Positions 56,092 through 64,000 of a stretch of 64,000 nucleotides of DNA are shown here, piece after piece (position 1 is the stretch's first letter; every line of letters begins with the position of its first letter). Source of the stretch: Agriotes lineatus (Eukaryota; Arthropoda; Insecta; Coleoptera; Elateridae); the NCBI GenBank assembly GCA_940337035.1, contig CALNHX010001943.1:1-64000 (forward strand). The letters are read 5' to 3'. A program made the translations under genes and the position numbers. The notes beneath the pieces were generated by a model. The model saw only the letters and a list, made by a program, of their open reading frames with translations, did not search any database and was not told where the DNA came from.

Positions 56092-56960
56092 CAGGGTGTC
56101 CGGAAAATAAGTGTACAACGGAAGACCACAAGTTCCTTTGCCCAAAATATGATGATTTAAAATGATTAACTTTTTTAAATATTTCAACCCCCTGTATAAT
56201 CACTACAATTTTTTTTCTAAATAGTTACTTTAATTTATAAGCTATTTCCTCTCTTACAATATTCTAGTTGGGTGAACGGTTTAGCCACAAAAATATATTT
56301 TCTAAATCCCTACAAGCCTAGTGCTGAGTTACAATTACCTACTGATTCAGGCTTGTAGAAAATATTTTTTTGTGGCTAAACCGTTTACCCTACTAAAATT
56401 TTGTATGAGAGGTTATTATAGCTTCTAAAATAAAGTAGCTATTCACAAAAAACATTGGTAGTGATTATACAGGGGGTTAAAAAATATGGATGGATAATTT
56501 ATTGTGACAATGTTTTTAAACACCCTGTAATTTTCGAAATTAAGGTTTATTCCACAAAAGGCTATAGTTTACTGGTACAAACGCATGGCCAAAAAATGAT
56601 TAAAATCTATCAAGGATTTTTCGACTTAATCATTTTTGAAGACCTCTAGCGGCTAAACTAAGGAACTTTGTATATAAGTAAGTTGAGTTAAATCATCATA
56701 TTTTGGTCGTCATTAAAATACGAGAAATTGGCATTAAAGTAATCCATTGTTTTACGACTTTTTTGTAGGTGGCGAGGCGACAGATAAACGTCAACCGACG
56801 TCAACATAACCTACAAAAGTTGGTTAAAATGTTGTAATTTCACAATTTCTCGATTTCAAATAAAACATAGTGTACACCTCGGCACTGAAGTTCCTTTTTA
56901 TCCCTCATGTAGCTTATTTGCCAAAGTTAAACTTCAGGGCCTTGGTATGCAAACTACTAC
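56092..56960. mobile_element. Nested fold-back fragments
   Basis: Begins TA-CAGGGTGTCCGGAAAA at 56090-56107, and CCAAAATATGATGATTTAAA is mirrored near 56695. Inside is a nearly perfect 293-bp palindrome (56186-56478) ending in AACCCCCTGTATAATCACTA with arms of about 120 bp. A smaller fold-back (56721-56852) opens CGAGAAATTG and contains TTTTGTAGGT. The right terminus of the outer piece was not found. A 56-codon frame at 56455 lies across the palindrome and is not a gene. Confidence 0.6.
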
Positions 56961-57233
56961 TACTGTAGAGTAGCGTGCCTTTTATGTAGCAAATACGACA
57001 AAAAGTTATTAAGAAAAGTTGTTTAGAATCAACATCTAGGCTCCTATACCAAATTTCAAAATATTCTGCCAACTTTGATCTCTCACAATTTCTTATACAC
57101 ACAGGGTGTCCGGATAAGGATACGGAGCGGATGTATGTGGACAATGGTAAGGCCTAGAGGTTTGGGAAAAAATCCTTATGAATAAAGTGGGCAATATAAA
57201 TTTCTGGAAATTAGTTTCAAGTTCGTAATTCGG

Positions 57234-57247
57234 CCGCTAGGGGGCGT
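57234..57247 (+). promoter_or_regulatory. CTCF-like site, left arm
   Basis: CCGCTAGGGGGCGT matches 12 of 14 positions of the CTCF core CCASYAGRKGGCRS. A weaker relative, TAACTAGAGGGCGT, follows at about 57538. Motif match only. Confidence 0.3.
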
Positions 57248-57969
57248 AACTGTTATGAAGGAACATAAAAGTCACGCTATCTAGGAAAGTTACACGATGA
57301 GCTATAACTTTGAAAACATCATTTGATAGCTTGGCCAATACCGCAGCATTTTGTTTTGTGACATTTTTTCGTATCTGTCATAATAAGGGTGGGGGACGCC
57401 AATACATTTTTCATAATTTACATTTTAATACCTCCTGAACCATTCAACCGATTTGAATATTTTTGGTCTCGTTTGAAAGACCATTTTATGGTATTTTAAA
57501 AGAATTTTTTTGTTGCGTCCTTTAGTTTAAAACAAATTAACTAGAGGGCGTTATCTGCAGCGATTACACATTTTTGCTATTTTTGGAAAACAATTTAATG
57601 GGACGGTAATATTTTCTTGACAGACTCTCAGCCATCATAAAATTAGCTAAATTTTAGTGAAAACCGCATTGCGATATCTCCATCCGTTATCGATTTATAG
57701 AAGAAAATGTTAAAAATTCGAGTACCTCAATTGGATCAAGTCCCTTTAGCGAGCAAAACAAATCACATAGCCATGGTAAACGACGTAATTCTACGATTCA
57801 ACTTTCTCCCCACTTAGCACAAAATTGTTAACACGTCGAGCCTACCTTCACACTTTGTCCAGGCTTAGGACTGGTTCAAAACTAGTTTTGAAGCGTGTTT
57901 AAAGGCCAACGGGCCAACAGAACATCAGTAACAACAATAAAACAAAATGAACACAAAACACTTAGAATT

Positions 57970-58402
57970 ATTCAAAGTTTACCCACAAATGTCTTCCATC
58001 ATTCTCGATGCATTTATTTAATCTAATTTCGGTAGAAAAAACCGCTGCTTCAATTTCAGCCCTAGACAAGCTTCTAATGGCATTTCGTATTCTTTCCATC
58101 ATATTTTCCCTGGTTGTTGGTTTCTCTTGAAAAACCAGGTCTTTCAATCTACCCCATAGGTAAAAATCTAAACAAGTTAGATCCGGCGAGCGCGCTGGCC
58201 AGGGAAATAGACTTCCTCTTCCAATTCCGATTCGGAAATTGCTGGTCTAAATGCTGACGTACGTTTCGGTTATAATGCGCCGCACAACACAAAAAAGTTC
58301 AAAAATTCCAATAACCTTTCTCCGTTAAGGGTTTGGTCAAAAAAATGTGGGCCTATAATTTTTCCTTCCACAATTCTACACCATACGTTCAAACTCCAGC
58401 GA
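57970..58402 (-). pseudogene. Decayed mariner-type transposase
   Basis: Minus-strand pieces in order across frameshifts: SLNVWCRIVEGKIIGPHFF, FDQTLNGERLLEFLNFF, then after a deletion ISESELEEEVYFPGQRAR and LKDLVFQEKPTTRENMMERI. The family matches the transposase at 47.6-48.6 kb (FNVWVGIFRGRFIGPYIYDG, WPARSPD). The N-terminus is missing, and stops and shifts are numerous. Confidence 0.7.
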
Positions 58403-59399
58403 TTTTGATGTTCAGCAAGCTTTTGAAGAAAATCGCATAACCGGAAGTAGGTGTTTACTCTTGCGATTTGTCAATTTTTTTCGATTTTTTCAAAAACGGC
58501 TCTAACGATTTTTTTCAAACGTTATATTTTTATTACATTCTTAATGTGTATTGATGTGAGATAGGTGATTTTCCAGTTGAATACTTCTAAAATGGGTTTC
58601 TTTTGTTTTTTTTTAATTTTTTTTATTAACTCCTATTTTAAATAGAACACCCGCTATATTATTACATTTTTTAATTCAGTTTGAAATTCTAGAAAAAAAA
58701 TGTCTGTTCAACTAACTCTCTATTTTGTACCGTTTTTGTAGAATTTGCAATTTTTGAAAATTTTTGACAAATGCAAAGAAATTAAAAATCAAATTTTTGG
58801 CTAATTATAAGATCACTGTAAAAGGAAGTTGTGTGAGTGTATCACACCAGATTTTAAATTTTAGCAGTTACCATGGCTATATGATTTGTTTTGCTCGCTA
58901 AGGTGACTAGATCCGATTGAGGTACTCGAATTTTTAACATTTTCTCCTATAAATCAATAACGGATGGAGATATCGCAATGCGGTTTTCACTAAAATTTAG
59001 CTAATTTTATGATGGCTGAGAGTCTGTCAAGAAAATAGTACCGTTCCATTAAACTTTTTTCCAAAAATAGCAAAAATGTGTAATCGCTGCAGATACCGCT
59101 CTCTAGTTAATTTGTTTTAAACTAAAGGACGCAACAAAAAATTTCTTTTAAAATACCATAAAATGCTCTTTCAAACGAGACCAAAAATATTCAAATCGGT
59201 TGAATGGTTCAGGAAGTATTAAAATGTAAATTATGAAAAATGTATTGGCCTCCCCCTCCCTTATTATGAGAGATACGAAAAAATGTCACAAGGAAAAATG
59301 CTGCGGTATTGGCCAAGCTATCAAATGATGTTTTCAAAGTTATAGCTCATTGTGTAACTTTCCTAGATAGCGTGACTTTTATGTTCCTTCATAACAGTT

Positions 59400-59413
59400 A
59401 CGCCCCCTAGCGG
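59400..59413 (-). promoter_or_regulatory. CTCF-like site, right arm
   Basis: Mirror image of 57234-57247 (plus strand ACGCCCCCTAGCGG). The two sites therefore point toward each other across 2.1 kb. Confidence 0.3.
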
Positions 59414-60223
59414 CCGAATTACAAACTTGAAAATAATTTCCAGCAATTTCTATTGCCCACTTTATTTATAAGGATTTTTTTCCCAAACCTCTAGGCCTTA
59501 CCATTGTCCACATACAGCCGCTCCGTATCCTTATCCGGACACCCGTATGTTTAGGTCCCATATCAAAGAATTTTACTTTTAACAAAGACCGTTATGGAAA
59601 AATAAATCTTTTTAACAAAGTTTTTTATTTCATAATAAAAAAACTTTGTTAAAAATAAAATTTTTTGATTTGGGAAATAAACATTACAGAAATATTTGTC
59701 ACATAAAACGCACTTTATTTAGTTAGCAAATGGCGTTTTTCGAAATTTTGTAAATCCAAAAAGTGCTATTTTTCGGAAATTAAGCAAGATTTCCATGAGA
59801 TTTTCAGTGTGTTAGTTTTAGCTGACTGAACAATCTCAAGGCCAGAAAACTTTTTTTCGTAAAATGCGTCTCTACCTTGACTATTAATACATGCTTTGTA
59901 ATTATTTTTAAAAAATTTAATATTTTACTGATAACGGAAGTCACGTGACAACTTTTGTTTGGCCCATTTGTAATCATTTTGCATCCACCTCTGGTCGTCA
60001 GTGTTTGATTTTCCAAGAAATTCTAAATACTTTTTTTTTCATTTGATGCCAGCTTTTTGGCGATTACTTTATTGATTATTTGTTTATAATAATTTTCTTA
60101 CGTAGTTACTGTAGTTTGCGAATTTGAATTCGGCGCCGAGATGGCCTAGCTCCGAATTGGCTGGCGCCGAGCTGGCCCCGAGCCGAGATGGCGGCGCCGA
60201 GATGTCCTAGATTCACCAAATAG

Positions 60224-60470
60224 GGTCACTAGCGTTAATTTAGTGCGTGAAACCTTATAGCGGCCATTAAACATTATACAGAGTATAATTATTGGCGTTA
60301 GTTGGCGTAAAAAATGCAAGGGATGAGTATTGCTATTAAATCTGGCCCAAAATAGGATCACTAGCATTAATTTAGTGCGTGAAATCTGACAGCGGCTATT
60401 AAACAGTACACAGAATATAATTATGGACGTTGGTTACCGTACAAATGCAAGGAATGGGTATTAAATGCGC
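60224..60470. repeat. ~130-bp tandem repeat, two units
   Basis: GGTCACTAGCGTTAATTTAG and GATCACTAGCATTAATTTAG begin consecutive units that continue GTGCGTGAAA..CAGCGGC..TATTAAA..TATAATTAT. A partial earlier unit (GTATTGCTATTAAATATGGC) lies at 54563-54591, on the other side of the outer palindrome. Confidence 0.82.
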
Positions 60471-61364
60471 ATAGGCACAATCTAACGGCTAACATTTAAA
60501 ATACACGCTACCTTTAGTATTATCTGGCTCTTAACTTGGCGGCAGGACTCCACTTCGCAGCTCGGAAGGTCGCAAGGCTACAGCTGCAATTGCTGATGAC
60601 GCATACTCCAGAATACCTTCGCAGAACACGATGCGACAGGACTCGCATGGAAGTGAAACGGGGTGACATTTTGCACGTCCTCATTTGATATTATGCCACC
60701 CACACAATAGTGGACACTTGCCTACACGGCACAACAGATTACGGGGGCGTTGGTCACTAAAGCGGAACATCACCAAATTACACACAACTGCAAGCCTCAA
60801 CGGCTTGAAAAGCTCCCTCGACAGGCCGCCCACGCGACCGAAGTCGCAGGGCGGCTAAAAGCCACGCTCTAAGAACCCGCTCGTAGTAACAGCCAGCGAC
60901 TAACTCACTCAAAACTCCGCATCACATCACGTTGCCGAAAGGAAAAAAACTGGCGGGGAGTCAGCAACGCAGACCGAAAGACTGCGACTGAGCAAAAAAC
61001 TTTCAATAACCTCTCTCATGCTCTCATACACTGGCGTTTTAAATTCACCCTAGGAAGCGCTGCAAGCCAACCTCGCAACAGCGAAGCGGTCTCACAGCTG
61101 CGTGACGCGATAAAGCCAAAGCCTTCACAAAATTCAAAGCACACTTAAATTTGGGCGAAAAAATACAAAAATTCTATATATAGACGGGGTCCTGATTTAG
61201 AAGTATCGATAAATAACTCATACATTCGTAAAATTTGAAAATGTCCTGACAATCACTCACAAAGTCGCATACGACACATTTTATGATGCGGCCCGCATAA
61301 CCTTCAAATTTTGTACAGTGGCCCTTGGGCTTCTTAGAGTTGGACAGCCCTGACATAGAGGATC
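60471..61364. other. No gene seen
   Basis: GC-richer than its neighbours between 60540 and 61110, without a coding frame above 60 codons that looks real. No repeats were recognised. It could be part of an LTR or a promoter, but nothing specific supports that. Confidence 0.4.
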
Positions 61365-63240
61365 ATCATTAGCCCATCTCTATCCAACTTAAAGGTTTTG
61401 GATGTAGGCTTCCCCCAATTGGCGCCATCTGTTCCAGTCCCTGGCAACCCTTCTCCACATAAGTCCTGTGTGTTTTTTAATATCATCCGCCCATCTCATT
61501 TACGGTCTTCCTCTGCCTCGCGTTTCCATATACGGGCGCCAATTCATGATTTTCCTGTTCCACCTATTGTCTGGGTATCGCTCATTATGTCCCGCAAATT
61601 TCCATTTAAATCTGGTGGTCTGTTCTACCACGTCAATGACTCTCGTCCTACTTCTAATTCAAGTGTTTGTTTGTTTGTCTTTTAATGTTAGTCCCAGCAT
61701 TTGACGTTCCATGGATCTTTGGCATTTACGAAGTTTGTCTAGGTTCGTTTTAGTAAAGGTCCAAGTTTGTGCACGATATCTTAAAACAGTTAAGATACAT
61801 GAATTATATACTTCGTTCTGAGCTGCAGTGGGATTTTACTGTTTTTAAGGACATATGATTTGCTAAACGATGCCCAACCGAGTCTGACCCTTCGGCTTAC
61901 TTCCGCAGTTTGGTTCATTTTGTCTATTTTCACTACTTGGTCTAAATAAATATATTCATCTACATACTCTATAGGTGTTATTCCTATTCTGATGGTTTCT
62001 TGATTAACTGCGTTGGTTATGAATTTTGTTTTGGTCATATTAATTTTCAATCCTTTACTCTCCGAAGCTTCGTGTAGTTCATTGAGCATCGTTCGCAGGT
62101 CTTCAAAGTCGTTTGCTATAAGAAGGATATCATCAGCGAATTTAAGATGATTCAATGTTGTGCCGTTGATTAAAATACCTTTATCTTCCCAGTTTAATGT
62201 GTTAAATAGATCTTCTAGGGCAAGCGTAAAAAGTTTAGGTGAGGTTGGATCTTCTTGTCTTACTTCTCTTAGAATATTTATTGTGTCAGTTTTTAGGTTC
62301 TTCTTCAGCTGTACCGTAATTTTTGATATTTTATAGATGTTTTCTATTACTGTTGTATACCTTGAATCCACTCTACTGTTGATTAGTGCTTCGTTTACTG
62401 CCCAATGTTCTATACCATTAAATGCTTTTTCAGTGAAGATCCTTATGGTCAAGAGATGGTCAATGGTACTAAATGCTTTCCTAAAGCCAGCTTGCTCTAC
62501 GGTTTAGTAGATTTTGATTTTGTGCTGTAATATATTCATAAGAATCTTAGTATAAATTTTATATAACTGTGAGAGCAAGGCTATGGGCCTGTAATTATTT
62601 AAGTTAGAGGGATCCCCTTTTTTATGTATTAGAATAACATTTGCATTATTCCAGCTTGTGGGAATTACACCTTCATCTAGCCATCTGTTCAACAGACTCT
62701 TCAAACGTTGCAGTATTAATCTCCTCCTTCCTTATGAAGTTCTGGAATAATTTGATCTTCACCTGCTGCTTTATTTCTTTTTATCTTATTAATGACATAT
62801 TTTATTGCATCTTCTTTGATTTGTGGACTCTCTTCTGAATTAACATTTGTTATTACCCTACTCAAGTTTGTCTTAGAAGTCGCTGTTGGTTTCTTTTTAG
62901 TTTTGTATAGATCTTCATAATACGCTTTGCATATATCAATCATTACTTTCCTGTCATTCATTACGTTTCCCTGGTTATCCTTCAAATTGACGACTTTCTT
63001 CTGTTTCCCAGAGTGTTGTTTAATGTTTTTTAGGCTTTTATTGTTCTCTATCGCCTATTCTATGTGTTTTTTATTGTTTTTTCTTTCTTCTTTTATATGT
63101 TTCCTTAAATTTTTAATTAGTTCTCTATATTCCTCAGTTTCGCATTGACCGTCGTTTATTAATTTTCGTCTTTTTTCTATCATTTCTTTGAATTTTTTAT
63201 TTGTAGCTACCGCTTTATTATTCTGCAATGATGTTACTGT
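61365..63240 (-). mobile_element. RTE-type LINE, 5'-truncated
   Basis: Minus strand from 63240 (KKFKEMIEKRRKL, EEYRELIKNLRKHI) through RT to the RTE-type C-terminus. The 3' end near 61365 is rich in ATGATG, as in RTE elements. The endonuclease is absent, so the copy is truncated. The right edge passes into unassigned sequence. Confidence 0.85.
61380..63240 (-). pseudogene. RTE reverse transcriptase, broken
   Basis: Blocks in order: AYYEDLYKTKKK (62985 frame), INKIKRNKAAGEDQIIPEL, IPTSWNNANVILIHKKGD, LNNYRPIALLSQLYKI (62704 frame), QAGFRKAFSTIDHL, then EKAFNGIEHWAV, LKFADDILLIAN (62452 frame, Asp pair intact), and the C-terminal MRWADDIKKH and RRVARDWNRWRQLGEAYIQ near 61400-61500. About 20 residues are missing before EKAFNG, which removes the motif A Asp. 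Three frames are needed, so the gene is dead. Confidence 0.85.
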
Positions 63241-64000
63241 TTAAACTTGATTTAAACACACATAAATTTTATTTTCTAAAAATTTACGAAATCCAGTTGC
63301 ACGGTTTTAAATGCAATTCCCATTTATTAGCAAGAAAAATTTAATGTTGCAATCACCAGTCTTTGCCTCATAATTACTAAATTTAATGTTTAAATTAGAT
63401 TAAAAATATATATTTCAGTCCAAATTTACGAAACATTATTCATAATTTAAAAGCCAGTGTTATTACGCAATCAGACGAGTTAAAGACCAGGAAAAATGCA
63501 AATCTGCACTCCATGCACAATACCGACCTACAGTAGTAAGTTCAACGGGCGACCTTCGCTCTAGCAGGAAACAAAAACTGCACAATTGCTACTCTGCTGT
63601 TTTGTAATTTAAACACTCTAACCCAGTAAACTGTATATATGAACTTTGATATTGTTACTTCGTTAAGCATTTTAGTTTTGTATAAATACCAGTTTATTTT
63701 TATAATAAAAACCAATCGGCATTTAATGTTTGATTCAATCACTACGTCGCCACTCCTATACCAAGCCATAATACTGTCGAGATGTGAGGCTGCATCTCAG
63801 GAGTGGTTTTACTGTCGTCCCTTTAAGTGCCATTGACTAAGCTGGCTTAAAGCGTAAATGCAGTCTCATCTACGCGCTTAAAATTAGGGATAGAATCAGC
63901 GCAAAGTAACGGAATCCTGAACCAGCCTCTCAGGCAATTCTTTTCATGGTCCTTCGAGCCGGATCTGTCTCCAACTAACGAAAAAACACATCCCGAGAAG
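63241..64000. other. No gene seen
   Basis: AT-rich sequence to the end of the window. Short frames (to 75 codons) look like nothing known. The end of the window may cut a larger feature. Confidence 0.45.

Larger units (their letters stand above)
57098..59545 (-). mobile_element. 2.4-kb mariner relative with ~680-bp TIRs
   Basis: CAGGGTGTCCGGATAAGG at 57102 is mirrored at 59543 and the inverted match continues about 680 bp inward (to CCATGGTAA near 57780 and its inverse near 58868). It lies at a TA inside the right arm of the outer palindrome: left-arm GGTCCC..TATGTTTAGG shows the empty site. The centre carries a decayed transposase. Each arm contains a CTCF-like site. Confidence 0.85.
54592..60217. 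mobile_element. Outer palindromic element with ~750-bp arms
   Basis: The left arm 54592-55345 is the inverse of 59546-60217 followed by 56961-57094; the right arm is split by the 57098-59545 element. AAATAG flanks both sides (54586-54591, 60218-60223). The uninterrupted tandem copy next door reads AAAATAGGATCAC, giving an empty site. The termini contain repeated GGCGCCGAGATGGC motifs. The 1.6-kb centre is filled by further palindromes and holds no transposase for this element. The 6-bp duplication and long TIRs are seen in Polinton/Maverick-type elements among others, but nothing coding supports a class. Confidence 0.8.

Noticed and set aside
55171..57144. Two 74-76 codon frames as a conserved gene pair
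   Set aside because: Their shared residues (KRSKLAE, FEIWY, YSKQLFLITFCRICYIKGTLLY) arise because they are the two arms of the same inverted repeat.
1..64000. CRISPR arrays, operons, ribosome binding sites, rRNA or tRNA genes
   Set aside because: Gene structure and transposons are those of an animal genome; no spacer-repeat arrays, rRNA or cloverleaf-like sequences were recognised by eye.

Overview
The window is AT-rich eukaryotic DNA and looks arthropod, most likely insect. The evidence is the transposon mix (piggyBac with TTAA target sites, Jockey-, CR1-, RTE- and I/R1-like LINEs, Ty3/gypsy, BEL/Pao, Tc1/mariner relatives with DD41D spacing, hAT, pogo/Tigger MITEs) and a secreted TIL-domain protein with very short introns. 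The order is not resolved. Nearly every long reading frame belongs to a mobile element. I find one credible host gene, a three-exon TIL-domain gene on the minus strand at 22026-22802, whose first and last exons I assembled from splice sites.

Layout. 1-3282 is a copy of 37506-40787 (about a dozen substitutions, no net length change). 3731-8770 is a decayed minus-strand LINE split at a TTAA by a 2.6 kb piggyBac (3907-6525) whose transposase has an intron and one frameshift. 9371-12640 is a tandem array of ~1.23 kb units, each holding the RNase H/zinc-motif tail of a LINE plus a pogo-type MITE. 15240-16800 is an I/R1-type LINE fragment and 19686-20398 a mariner remnant. 27261-30108 is an 820-bp tandem repeat with a hAT element inserted (28536-29580), which itself carries a 370-bp MITE. 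30109-33600 is a 5'-truncated Jockey LINE whose RT box reads FAHD.

37506-40787 (duplicate copy) ends exactly at the (TAGA)4 tail of a second LINE (40787-44800, RT intact). Then come a BEL/Pao fragment (44895-46011), a mariner relative with ~430-bp inverted arms and a DD41D transposase (46014-49103, with an 861-bp long-TIR element inside one arm), and a gypsy element on the minus strand (49104 to about 53850). The gypsy has a GGGAAAC gag-pol slip site, a TATA/CCAAT promoter and three covarying hairpins at the predicted RNA 5' end. 54592-60217 is a palindromic nest: an outer element with ~750-bp arms and an AAATAG target duplication, with several shorter mariner-like palindromes and a 2.4 kb long-TIR element inside. 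61365-63240 is a truncated RTE LINE.

Insertion order can be read in several places: LINE before piggyBac; 820-bp array before hAT and Jockey; tandem repeat at 54.56/60.22 kb before the outer palindrome, and outer palindrome before the 57.1-59.5 kb element. The best candidates for something new are the hairpin trio in the gypsy leader, the 54.6-60.2 kb palindromic nest with CTCF-like sites in mirrored arms, and the micro-intron TIL gene. All calls come from reading the sequence; no database or folding program was used.
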